A stretch of 64,000 nucleotides of DNA from Moringa oleifera (taxonomy: Eukaryota > Streptophyta > Magnoliopsida > Brassicales > Moringaceae): positions 124,001 to 188,000 of the forward strand of contig JAJFZO010000394.1 of NCBI GenBank assembly GCA_021397835.1, given 5' to 3'. The position numbers were made by a program, and so were the translations under genes. The notes under the pieces were generated by a model. The model saw only the letters and a list, made by a program, of their open reading frames with translations. It was not told the origin of the DNA and did no database searches. Shown in pieces: positions 47,343 through 57,560 of this stretch. Within the stretch, counting starts at the first letter, position 1. Each line of letters starts with the position of its first letter.

Positions 47343-48175
47343 CTGATCAAGCTCGAGGGTTGTGGTGACGGAAAACTAATGTGCAGGCCTTCATCTTTAG
47401 TTGGCATTGTCGTTTTCTACTTATCTATATATTTAGTAGCTTTTGGATATGGAGGGCATCAGCCTATTATAGCCACATTTGGAGTAGATTAGTTTGATGA
47501 GGCAGACCCCAAAGAGAAAAGCTCCAAAGGTGCATTTTTTTGCTACTTCCATTTCGCACTCAATGCTGGATCACTTTTCTAGAACACTTTCTTAGTGTAT
47601 TATGAAGATTGAAACAAATGGACCATAGGGTTCTTGGTCTCACTAGGTTCTGCCGTTGTAGCCCTAGTGTATGACTTGTTGGGAAGCCCCAAGTATTGGT
47701 ATGTAAAGTCTTGTGGCAACCTTTTACCACAAGTAGCCCAGTTGTACATAGCTGCACGTAGGAAGTGAGATGTGGTTCCTGTCAAACCAGAGGACCTATA
47801 TGAGTGTGAAAGAGCCGAATCTACAATTAAAGGTAGTAGAAAAATTCTTCAAAGTGATGAGTTTGAGTAAGCGTTGAGTATTATCTTAAAGATATTATGA
47901 CAGTTAGATAACTACTTGGTTAGCTTATTTATTTTACTATTTTAACACTATGCTTTCATCAGATTTTTGGACAAGCCAGCAACCATAATGGAGAATGACC
48001 TGCGTGGATCTAAAAATCCATGGAGGTTTTGCACTATGGCCCAAGTTGAAGAAGCAAAATGTGTTATGAATGATACCCATCTGGCTATGCACCATAATTT
48101 ACTCTATTTTCTTTACACAAATGGCTTCCCTCTTCGTCGAGCAAGGAGATGTAATGATATGTATGATATTTAAAT
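47343..48175 (+). pseudogene. NRT1/PTR family (NPF) transporter fragment (captured)
   Basis: NPF proteins are plasma-membrane proton-coupled transporters of nitrate, peptides or hormones. One long frame (~47350-47870) reads 'GDGKLMCRPSSLVGIVVFYL', 'FGYGGHQPIIATFGVD*FDE' (family signature FGADQFDE), 'GAFFCYFHFALNAGSLF', 'TIGFLVSLGSAVVALV', 'GSPKYWYVKSCGN' and 'STIKGSRKILQSDEF'. After an intron (~47870-47962, ending cag) it continues 'FLDKPATI' and 'NPWRFCTMAQVEEAKCVM'. After a frameshift comes 'WLCTIIYSIFFTQMASLF'. It spans roughly the middle third of a ~580-residue protein. Stops are at Q (CAG to TAG), W (TGG to TGA) and two other codons. It starts directly after laccase and runs into the CACTA coding fragment. 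Confidence 0.9.
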
Positions 48176-48235
48176 TTCTTAAAGAAATATAAGTGAAAAA
48201 TGTTATGACTACTTCTTATGTATTTTTTTCAAGCA

Positions 48236-48898
48236 CAGGAGTTGGGTCGTGAGCCTACTGTAATAAAGCTTTCTAAACGAACTCACATTAATAAATCTAA
48301 TACTGATGAGTTCATAGATGAACATTCTAAAAAAGTAAATGTAAGTTTTTTTTAATATTTAATAAATAAATTTAATTATATTTTTTATTTCACTATTCGG
48401 TTTGGCTAATAAGTTAATAAAATGCTTTATTTATTGTAGAAACAGTTTAAAGAGTTGACTACCACAGCTTCTCCGCCACATGAGGGATCTTCAGACATGC
48501 TTAAGGCAAAATATAGTAAGCTTTACTATGAGGCAATAAGGGGAGAAAAAAAGTGTCGAGTGTATGGGCTTGAGAGCTAAGCTCTATCATGGTATTCAGA
48601 CCTCAACTCTAGTAATGGATGCCTTATTGATGATGTAGCTATACAACATATGCACTTTTAGATGAAGGTTATGGAAGAGTGCGTAGAGTTAGAGCGTAAG
48701 TCTATACAAGAGCGTATGGATGAGGAACGTAGGACTTTAAAAGAGAGATTGGAGGAGGAGTGTAAGGTGAGGGAGCATGATTGCATACACATTGAGACCA
48801 AATTGCACGCTTTGAGAGAGAGGTTGATATGAATGAGTGCATCCGCAAGATGGAGGCTCTCTTTCTCAGAAGCGAACCCCCAGTACTGCCTAATAATT
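48236..48898 (+). pseudogene. CACTA TnpA-type (Transposase_24-like) C-terminal fragment
   Basis: After an apparent intron ending 'caagcacag', the frame reads 'ELGREPTVIKLSKRTHINKS' with 'DEFIDEHSKKVN'. After a second intron (~48340-48439) come 'KAKYSKLYYEAIRGEKKCRV', a stop, then a charged coiled-coil stretch ('ECVELERKSIQERMDEERR') near 48670-48760. The 'ELGREPT...' and 'YYEAxxGEKKxRVYG' blocks are typical of plant En/Spm ORF1/TnpA-like proteins (PF03004). Several stops occur. It identifies the surrounding segment as CACTA rather than Mutator. An AT-rich tail (48900-49080) follows. Confidence 0.72.
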
Positions 48899-49084
48899 AG
48901 ATTTCATTTCTTGCATGAATATTGTATTTCATGAGAACATAATATATAATATTATATTTATTATATTTTATGAATTTTATTTTATTTCATTTCTGTTTAG
49001 TTATATTTAAAATTAATTTTTTTACAAAAATTTAATTATATTAATGATAGATCCATTAGTCATTAGTCAATTCATGGTGAAATC

Positions 49085-49654
49085 TTTGAGTTTAGCGACA
49101 GATTCTTATCTGTCGCTAAACTATCGATAGATACATGTCTATCACTATTTTTAATGACTGACAAAGAATGTGTCGCTAAACTAGCGATTGATACTATTAT
49201 GTCACTATCATTAATGACAGGCGTAGATTGGTCACTAATTTAACGACCAATAGATAACCATCACTACTTTAGTGATAAATTCCTATCTGTTGCTAGTTAG
49301 CGACAAAGTAATATCAGTCGTTAAAATAGCGATAGACGTGTATCTGTCGCTATACTTTAGCAACCAATTTTTATTTTTGTCATTATACTTTAATGATCAA
49401 ATTTTGTTTCTGTTAGTAGTTTAGGGACAGATTAAATTTTACTGTTATTTTAATGACAAATCTTTATTGGTCTCTAATTTGTTGCTAATTAGTGATGGAT
49501 ACCAAATTCAATCATTAGTTTTTCTCATGATAACACTTTTAACTACTAATTTTTTTTGTCATTAATGTGTCGCTAAAAAATTTAGTGACACGTTGTTTCA
49601 ATTTAGCGACGGATTTATCGGTCGCTAATTTTTTTTTTTTTTTTTTTGGCAGTG
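49085..49654. repeat. CACTA II 3' subterminal repeat region and terminus
   Basis: About 560 bp of densely repeated short motifs around 'tgtcgctaaa' and its complement, several forming hairpins; the best is tttagcgacaga (49091-49102) with tctgtcgctaaa (49109-49120). The region ends in a T tract and 'ggcagtg' at 49654, whose complement starts CACTGCC. Immediately beyond is ITS2. Such arrays are typical transposase-binding subterminal regions of CACTA elements. Confidence 0.7.
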
Positions 49655-49763
49655 TAAGATTCATTTTTAGGCCAATCATGAGTTAGAGGCGTATAAGAGG
49701 CCAATATCTGCCCTATAAGATCCCTCCTCTCTCCAAAGGATAAAGGGTTAGGGGCGACGATAT
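49655..49763 (-). pseudogene. ITS2 remnant (unit E)
   Basis: The minus-strand reading from the 5.8S 3' end includes 'gtcgcccctaaccc', then 'gggcagatattggcctc' and 'gattggcctaaaaatgaa', which correspond to conserved angiosperm ITS2 blocks. Only the 5.8S-proximal ~109 bp remains; the rest was removed at the CACTA II boundary. Confidence 0.8.
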
Positions 49764-49922
49764 GTGACACCCAAGCAGATGTGCCTTTGGCTTGATGACT
49801 TTGGGCGTAACTTGCATTCAAAGACTTGATGGTTCACAGGATTTTGCAATTGACTAAGTATCACATTTTGCTACATGCTTTATCAATGCGAGAGTCGAGA
49901 TATTCATTCTCGAGAGTTATTT
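49764..49922 (-). pseudogene. 5.8S rRNA pseudogene (unit E)
   Basis: Near-full-length 5.8S (about 159 of ~164 nt) on the minus strand. Plus-strand landmarks are 'gtgacacccaagcagatgtg', 'cgtaacttgcattcaaagac', 'ttgatggttcacaggatttt', 'aatgcgagagtcgagatatt' and 'ctcgagagtt'. Changes from the plant consensus are mostly C/G to T/A transitions, for example GAACGCAAG to gaatgcaag. It is the only 5.8S remnant in the window and lies between recognisable ITS1 and ITS2. Confidence 0.95.
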
Positions 49923-50072
49923 TAGACATTTAAGGATGATACATTCACCTACCACACATTGCGGTCGGGCCAACAAAGGCATGGTTATTCATTCATGTTC
50001 CTTTGCACATTCTAAGCTATAAGTTTGTTGTGCACTGTATGTTCGTTAGTCATTTTGCTAAGCAAGTTTCGA
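49923..50072 (-). pseudogene. ITS1 remnant (unit E)
   Basis: Spacer between 5.8S and 18S, about 150 bp. Read on the minus strand it starts 'tcgaaacttgcttagcaaaa', like the conserved angiosperm ITS1 start, and contains 'gtgcaaaggaac', a decayed form of the conserved angiosperm ITS1 motif GYGYCAAGGAA. This supports a flowering-plant origin. It is shorter than typical, so internal deletion is likely. Confidence 0.8.
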
Positions 50073-50799
50073 CAATGATCCTTCCATTTGTTCACTTATG
50101 GAAACCTTTTTACTACTTCTCTTTCCTCTTAATGATAAGGTTTAGTGCACTTCTCAAGATGTCATGAGCTGTGAACCACCCACATCACTGCAATTTGAAC
50201 ACTTCATCGAACCATTCAATTGATAAGAGCAACGAGTGGTGTGCACAACGACCAATGATGTGGTCAACAAGAGTTAATGACTCGCCCTTACTCGAAATTC
50301 CTCGTTGAAGACCAACAATTGCACTGATCTATGCCTATAATGATAAAATTTGAAATATTACTAGAGCCAATCGGCCAAGGCTAAAAATTGACTAAATACA
50401 TCAATGTAGTGCGTGTGCGGCCTAGAACATTTAACGGCATCATAAACCTATTATTGCCTTAAACTTCCTTAGCCTAAGCGGCCATAGTCCCTCTAAGAAG
50501 CCTAAAGTCTCATTCATTAACTGAATTAACCTAATGAATTGCTCTACCAACTAAGAACAGCCATGCACCACCACCCATAGAATTAAGAAAGAGCTTTGAG
50601 TTTGTCAATCTTGACTATGTCTGGACCAGGTAAATTTTCCCATGTTAAGTCAAATTGAGCTGTAGGCTTCACTCATAGTGGTGTCCTTCCATCAATTCCT
50701 TTAAGTTCCAGTCTTGTGACCATACTTCACTTAAAACCCAAAGACTTTGATTTCTCATAAGGTGCTAGCGGAGTCCTTAAAGCAACATCCACTGATTCT

Positions 50800-50830
<31 letters not shown>

Positions 50831-51835
50831 TGGTATCTGATCATCTTCAAGCTTCCAAATTTTGTTCCTGATTAATGAGAACATCATTGAAAAATTCTTT
50901 CGTAGTTGTTCATTTTCCCTAAATCCAAGAATTTCACTTATGACTATGAAATACAGATGCCCTCGATTGTCCTTGTCAATCATTACTTCTATCTCAAAGT
51001 CTTACAGAATAGGACCAAAATCCTATAATGTTATCCCATGCTAATGTATTTAGAGTGTAGGCCTACTTTAAGCACTCTAATTTCTTCAAAGTAATAGCAT
51101 CGGAGGCATGACCCAACCAATTAAGGCTAGAAGTTCATCATCAGCACAGGGATGAGCCAATCGGTGCACAAAATACCCGAACCGACTGACCCATCCTAAG
51201 GCCTAACTATGAGCTTTTTAACTACAACAACTTAAACATATGCTATTAAAGTTGAAATTACCGTAACTACTCAAACTCACTATCCAATGGATCCTCATTA
51301 AAGGATTTAGATTGCAGTCATTACAATTACCAGACTCAAAAAGCTCGGTATTGTTATTTATTATCATTACCTCCTTATGTCAGGATTGGGTAATTTATGC
51401 ACGTGCTACCTTCTTTTGATTTTTGTAGCCATTTCTCAAGCTCTTTCTCTAGAATCGAACCCTAATTCTCTTTCACCTATCACCACTATAATAGGCAACT
51501 ATCCTACCATCGAAAGTTAATAAGGCATAGATTTGAATAATGCATCGTTGACATGATAGCTTTGCGTCCATCAAGTTATCATGAATGATCAAGGCAATGT
51601 GCAAAGCCTATAGTGAACTTTTATCTAATAAATGCATCCTTTCCAAAACTTAGCATTTGTTGCATGTATTAGCTTTGGAATTAGTATGGTTATCCATGTA
51701 ATAGGTACCATTAAACAAACTATGATTGATTTAATGAGCCATTCTGAGTTTCACTATCTGAATTAGTTCATACTTACACATGCATGGCTTAATCTTTGAG
51801 ACAAGCATACGATTACTGGCAGTATCAACCAGGTG
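50073..51835 (-). pseudogene. 18S rRNA pseudogene, near full length (unit E)
   Basis: About 1.76 kb, close to the usual 1.8 kb, bounded by the 3' end ('caatgatccttcc' at 50073) and the 5' end ('atcaaccaggtg' at ~51835). Landmarks between are 'cgaaattcctcgttgaagac' (~50294), 'ccaactaagaacagccatgc' (~50545), 'ccatcaattcctttaagttc' (~50690), 'cccatgctaatgtatttaga' (~51034), 'gagctttttaactacaacaa' (~51211), 'tatcctaccatcgaaagtta' (~51501) and 'acttacacatgcatggctta' (~51771). It lacks the gypsy insertion found in other units; the empty target is at 51491-51495. It is too substituted to be functional, for example in the decoding-region 3' end near 50120-50260. Confidence 0.95.
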
Positions 51836-52680
51836 ACATCTTTCAAGACGTCACGCCAATAATGAATAAAGCATGCTGTAAAGCTTACTAAGGCCAAAGT
51901 TGTCGTGGTCGCCATCCAAAATCAATAAGATGTGGGATAAATGCTTTTGCTTGGATAGACAGAGGCTGAGGCCACTCCTATTGTAATACTTTTGGCATCC
52001 ACTGGCACGATCGAGTGTCCATGCACCAAAGCGACCTCATGCCGTAGCAAGCCATGCTTGGAACATGAGTCCTGAATGAGATTTCCACCTAGGCCCATGA
52101 GCGACATGATGTAAAGATAACCAACTCGAACCATCAAATTTCATTTTTAAAGGCACGCAACATAGGGTCCAATGTCACCCATGAATGCCATTAAAGGGCT
52201 TAAGGTTAAGTTGTAGTAATGCACTAGCCAATAGTTCAATGTAAAAGCATGTAGCTTGCCAACGTGCATGACTTGACAACCACTCACACGCTATATGTAC
52301 AAATGGGCAACAATTATACCGAATGAGCTATAAGTCAATGATGGCAAGACCCATTAATAGTGCAGGCCATCGAGTGCCATCGTACCCAAGCCACATAGTG
52401 CAAAAAGTTTTAACAGCGAGGGATGAGTTTTTGATAGCAAAGGACATCAATGAGGCCTTGGTAGCATGGGAGTCATACCATGCCTATGCTAAGTGTGTGG
52501 CTTGCTTGATGCTAATGATCAATAATCATGTCATCGATTCTATTATGTGAAGAGTTCGCCTTAGCATGCCTCAAGGGATTATAGCAAAGCACTCAGTATG
52601 CTGAAAAATCCACAACCAGGTAGGCCCTTGTATACCATACATCATTGTTAACTTTGTTTCCCATACCATTGAGCATGTCT
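51836..52680 (-). other. 5' external transcribed spacer with one ~300-bp repeat (unit E)
   Basis: Collinear with 14494-15655 and 37090-38540. It contains a single copy of the ~300-bp subrepeat ('agcgagggatgagtttttga' at ~52417), against three and two copies in the other units. No gene is apparent. Confidence 0.6.
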
Positions 52681-52985
52681 AGCCACATCTCCACTTATTA
52701 TTCCATAATTTAGCTCATTTTGATATCCACAAATGAACTAGTTTCATTTCCATTATTTTTGCCCACTCCATGGGCTACTAATCAAACATGCCCATCATCA
52801 TTAGCCACCGTCATCAATTGCTTGTCACCTGATAGTGGTGGCTGCTAGCTAAGCACACCTAGCTGTGTAGCGAAAACGGTAAGTCGTTAAGCCCATGTCA
52901 TGTGTGCTACGTTCCTCATGCCTAGTGCCATGTGGGTGAGCAAGGGGGAACGTGCATGGACCGTGAACACCAACCAAGCAGGCAA
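52681..52985 (-). other. ETS/IGS boundary region (unit E)
   Basis: Homologous to 15656-15824 and 38541-38760 but with the 38-bp tandem repeat reduced to about one and a half recognisable copies ('ttagctcattttg' near 52710). No Pol I start consensus was recognised. Confidence 0.4.
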
Positions 52986-54335
52986 GCTTCAACCCCCTAA
53001 AGGGTCTTAAATGAAAATTCATTTTTAGTAAAAGGAAATATCAATATTTTTGAGCCATTATAATGGGTTAAACAAATTATTTACAAGGAGATTTGATTTG
53101 AAATTTTATACAAATGTAGTAAATCATCAAATCTCCTAACAAAAAAATTTCAAAATGCTCACAAATTGAGGGGTAGACTCCTAATTAATTGCATGATTTA
53201 TTTGAGTCATTTTTAGATAAATTCAACAATCGAAAGATCATTAATTAACAAAAGGTTCACAACCGGGCAGTGTCACCAACACATTGGTGTAGCATTGCCT
53301 TTAGATTGCCAAGATGCATGAATATTGCCCCATCTAGTATACTAGCAACGACCCATGGTTGCCCTTAAAGTTTAACATAGGGTAGGCCATGGCATTCCCT
53401 AGCTAGTCCATGTAATCAACACGCACAACACATGTGATACCCCAAAGCGTGCTTGCAGCTTGCTTGCATGAGGTGCTCTTGGCTTGGCTAACGTGCCTTA
53501 TGCTACAACATGTTGGGCCTTGCATCCATGCCATCCTACTGGGGGTAGCCAAGGCTAGGCCCCTAATCCTTTGAATTAGGTGACACGGCGATCATGGCAT
53601 GCTCATTAGGCACACGATCGAGGGACGCAATAGCGATGGGTTAGCTCACATGGGGCGTTCTAGGCTTGGCTGGAGTGCTTTATGCCATAGCATGCTAAGC
53701 CTTATGCCCATGTCGTAGCTTGCCTCCCGTGCCCTTGGACCAAGTTACACGGCACTCGTGGCACGCTTGTCGAGCACACAATTGAGGGACGTAGCGAGAT
53801 GAGTTGGCTTGCATTGGGCACTTTTATCTTGGTTAGCATGCCTTATGCAGCAGTATGTTGGGCCTTTCACCCATGTTGTACCTACTAGGAGCAGTCATGG
53901 GTAGCCTCTCTTGCCTTTAGACCATTCCACATGATGCCCATGGCATGCTCACTAGGTACATAATTCAATGATGTAGCAACAAGGGATTGGCTCACATGGG
54001 ATGCTTTTGGTTTGCTCTTATGCCTTGCACTGTAACACGCTCAGCCTTATGCCTATGCCACACCTACTAAAGGCAATTATGGCTTGCCTCCCATGCTCTT
54101 GGACCCAGTTACGGGAAGCTCATGGCGCGCTCACTAGGTACACGATTGAGGCTTATAACGAAAAGGGGCTAGCTCACATAGGGTGCCTTTCACTTGGCTA
54201 GCGCGCCTATTCCGGTCGCACATTATGCCTTATGCCCATGTCGTGCATGCTGGAGCAATAGTGGCTTGTGTTTCATGCCCTTGGACATTGTGCTCGTGGC
54301 ATACTTGCAGGGTACACACCCGAGGGAATTAGCAA
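52986..54335 (-). repeat. IGS repeats (unit F)
   Basis: Direct spacer: an AT-rich module (about 52996-53270, shortened), the ~190-bp linker ('cctttagattgcc', 'tgtaatcaacac'), then about five ~180-bp monomers to 54335. It precedes the 25S 3' flank as in units B and C. Confidence 0.72.
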
Positions 54336-54499
54336 TGAGGGGTGAATTTCAGTTATTTTATTTGGACTAACACTTGGTTCCTTAAGCCTAATAGATATTT
54401 TTTCCAAGTGCTTTTCCTTTTGATCCTAATTCTCTATAAACCTAAGGGGTTTGCCTGTTTTGCTAAAGTCTTTATTTTAAAGGTAATTTTGGACCTCAT
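54336..54499 (-). other. 25S 3' flank with conserved stem-loop (unit F)
   Basis: Third copy of the conserved segment, with inverted-repeat arms cacttgg (54371-54377) and ccaagtg (54404-54410). The flank sequence 'gattctcattctctacaag' of other copies is 'gatcctaattctctataaac' here. Confidence 0.5.
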
Positions 54500-54851
54500 G
54501 GCATCATGGTCCAAAACAGAGGGATAATTATTGCTAGGATGGGGGGAAGGATGAATCAAAGTGACAAAGGGTTGAATCTTAGTGGATCAACTTTGCCACT
54601 TATAATATTCCATTACATATTTAAGTCATCTACAAAGAATTCTACCCATTGCTTGGTGGGAATCATACTTTAAAGCAACCTGCAAAGCTTTTCCAGTACA
54701 TGGGCTTGGCCAACGACACGTGCCTTTGGGAGTCGAGAGGCCCTTACAGCAAGTTGGCAATTGAGTGACAAGCGCATTCATCACTTCTAGCCCAGATTCT
54801 GACTTAGAGGCGTTTAGTCATAATCCAAGGCTGATAGCTTTGCACCACTAG
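54500..54851 (-). pseudogene. 25S rRNA 3'-end fragment (unit F), cut by CACTA element III
   Basis: Plus-strand landmarks are 'aaaacagagggataattatt', 'gatgaatcaaagtgacaaag', 'tacatatttaagtcatctac', 'ggcttggccaacgacacgtg' (~54703) and 'gtcataatcca' (~54817). Of the 25S 3'-terminal fragments this is among the closest to functional 25S. It stops at 54851 where CACTA III begins; the remaining ~3 kb of 25S is not found beyond the element. Confidence 0.9.
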
Positions 54852-56779
54852 CATTACAAGAAAACAGCAAAATCCTTAAGAAAAATTCTCATGGAAATAA
54901 AAAACATGGGAATTTTTAAAATCTGTCATGCTAATTGATACAAAAAAAATTATGTAGTGAGATATTGATATTCCAAGAAAATTCTATTAAAATTTTCCAA
55001 CGTTTTATTTCTTGCGAAATTTATCGTAATAAAATCCATAGAAAAATTGATGAAATATATTAATTCATATTTTTATTTTTTAATATTAAAGAATTTCCAA
55101 TGGAAAACTATCGTGATAGTTTGTTTTAACTATATATTTAATTTTTATTTAAATTAAATGAAATTGATAATGCAATTGGCATGGTATATTTTCGTGAAAA
55201 TTATTTGTTACCTTTGCCATTGTTTTATCTTTCGTGGCAACCAGTTAAAAAACTATTTACCTAAAATTTTTAATTATTTCAAGCAATAATATTGGCATGG
55301 AATAAACCATGGCAATATTTACATCATTTAACAAAAATTTTGAGTGGTAGTTTTGTTGAGGTAATTTTTAATTCAACATATTGAATTAATTTTTTTGTTG
55401 TTTCAACCAATTGCCACTGTAATTTTTTATTGCAATATTTTTTTAGTGTTTGCCATGATTTTTTTCGTAGTAATTTTAGAAATTTTTTAATATTTTATAT
55501 AATATTTAAATATTTAAATAATTGACATTAAAATTATTTATGGTAATTTTTTATAATAATTTATCACCGATAATATCCGTGATAATTTTGTTATTTGCCA
55601 CGGTTTTCTACTGTCAGAATCACTACGAGAGTTAAAAGTTTTAATTATTTTTTAAAATTTTATAAAATTAATTTTTTTAATGTAATTTAATAATATATGA
55701 GAATGTAGATTTTTTAAAAATAATTTAGTGTTATCTTTATTATTTATTTACCAAAATTTAATTATTAATCATAATTATTTTAATTATGTAATTATTATAA
55801 TTAAAAATAAATGAGCAATCAATGATGATTTTTTTATTTTAGATAAATTCCGTTAATTGTTTGGGGTATAAGTGTTATTTTATATATTTTTGTTGTAATT
55901 AAAAATTTAATATACATAAAAAATTGGTTTTCAATTTGATAATATATTATTACCAATAAAACTAGAATTCAAGTATTTGAATTACTGATTGTATTTACTA
56001 AAAAGTAAATAATAAGTTAATTTATGTTTGAAAATAAAACTACATTAGGTTGTTTGTTTCAATGATTAAGATCTTATACTTAAAGCATAGATTTTACTTT
56101 GCTTTCTTGCATTTTAAGTATATAATATATAATATTTTTTAACAATTTAATTTAATTTATCACTAAAAAAATCATGTCATATTTTTTTCACATATTTTAA
56201 AATGTATAAAATATAGTAGTGCATTTAATAAATTAATTTTAATACTCGTAGATTATAATATATAATAATATATATAAAAAGACCTAATGATATATATATA
56301 CACGTCATGATTATATATAACCTAATTTAAATCATCAATTTAATTTTCTTGCATTTTCATAATATATTAAATATCTAGTGAACTACATTACACTGATTAT
56401 AATACATTATAAAATATAAAATATATTAATTTATTCAATAAATATAACTTATAATGATGAGCCATGAGTTATAATTAAAAAACTTAAAAGTTGTAAATAC
56501 TTTAGGATTGAAACATTAGTATATATGAATATGATTAGCTATCAATTTTAAAAAATATATTTATTTCTATTTGCATTGTTTAGTGAAAAATATGTATGAT
56601 TATGCATCAATTTATAAATAATTGCTTGTTAATATAGATTATAATTATTAGTCTAAATTGTAATCTATCTTACTAATTCATATAGATTAATTTTAGTTTC
56701 AATTGATACATATCAATGATTAAATGATTTAATGAAAATGAGTAAATTTTTAAAAATACTATGTCAAAATGATGTCATC

Positions 56780-57560
56780 TTGATGTAGTATAAATAAGTT
56801 TCCTAAAAACCTAACCCTAACTTAGTTTTATTGTTTGTGTCTTCATACTCCTTTCTTTTCCTCTACTCTCCACAATCTCTATTTCTTTGCAATCTCTCCT
56901 CTATTCTTGCTACTTTGTCCTTATAGGAAGCTTCAATTTGAGCATTTCGTGAATCATCACAAGATTCTCATAAGGCAAAACTCGGATTTTGCCCACCTGA
57001 TATGCTTAAAGCTAAGTAGTTATAGGAATACTCTTTCTCTCCTTTTCCTCTCTATGATCTCTCTTCTCTTTTCTTGCTACATCTAACTTTCTCTCTTTCT
57101 TGTTCATTGTGAGAAATGTGATTTCTAGAAGCATCACAAGATTGAATCTGAACATTTTTTATCTTCATAGGAAGCTCAAATCTGAATATTTAGTGAATCA
57201 TCACAATATTCTTATAAGGTAAAACTTGGATTTTGCCCACACGATATGCTTAAAGCTGAGCAGTGGTGGGAACACTCTTTCATATCCATCTTCTATCTGC
57301 AATCTCTTTTCTCTATGATCTCTCTTCTTTCTTTTTGCTACATCTAAATTTTTTATCTTCATTATACATGCTGAGAAATGTGATTTTGGGAAGCATCATC
57401 AGGTTGAATTTTAAAATCTCTATCAAGATTCATTTTTGAAGCTCAATGTGTGTTCTTAGTCCTTACAAGAAGCTTAAATCTTAGCCTTTATAAGCTTCTT
57501 GCAAGGTAAAATTTTGATTTTGCCTCATCATAGACTCAAAAGTTTGCACTTAGGAGCATA
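56780..57560 (+). repeat. Transcribed-leader-like region with ~242-bp tandem repeat in CACTA III
   Basis: A TATA-like word (tataaata, ~56787) is followed by C+T-rich leader-type sequence. From ~56931 a unit containing 'gaatcatcacaa', 'ggattttgcccac' and 'gatatgcttaaagct' repeats at ~57173 (period ~242 bp), and a decayed third partial copy follows at ~57365-57540. An 83-codon open frame at 56835-57086 lies across it; I do not regard it as a gene. Possibly the promoter and leader of the element's transcript. Confidence 0.5.

Larger units (their letters stand above)
46012..49654 (+). mobile_element. CACTA element II carrying captured host gene fragments
   Basis: A plus-strand segment in which a laccase fragment, an NPF transporter fragment and a CACTA coding fragment lie end to end, followed by a CACTA-type 3' terminus. 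The terminus on the complementary strand is CACTGCCAAAA..., ending at 49654, next to ~560 bp of short inverted subterminal motifs (tgtcgctaaa/tttagcgaca). No left terminus could be found after CACTA I, so the 5' end may be lost or rearranged. On the right it abuts ITS2. Capture of host gene pieces by CACTA and Mutator elements is known in plants; the combination here is read directly from the sequence. Confidence 0.65.

Noticed and set aside
46247..48175. A functional laccase or NPF gene
   Set aside because: Both are partial, contain several in-frame stops and frameshifts, have a mutated splice acceptor, and are fused to each other.
50073..51835. A functional 18S rRNA gene
   Set aside because: Length and ends are nearly right, but universally conserved stretches are substituted in many places and the linked 25S is destroyed.
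56835..57086. An 83-codon open frame after a TATA-like word
   Set aside because: It crosses C+T-rich leader sequence and a tandem repeat in a CACTA element and shows no recognisable domain; the repeated second copy is not open.
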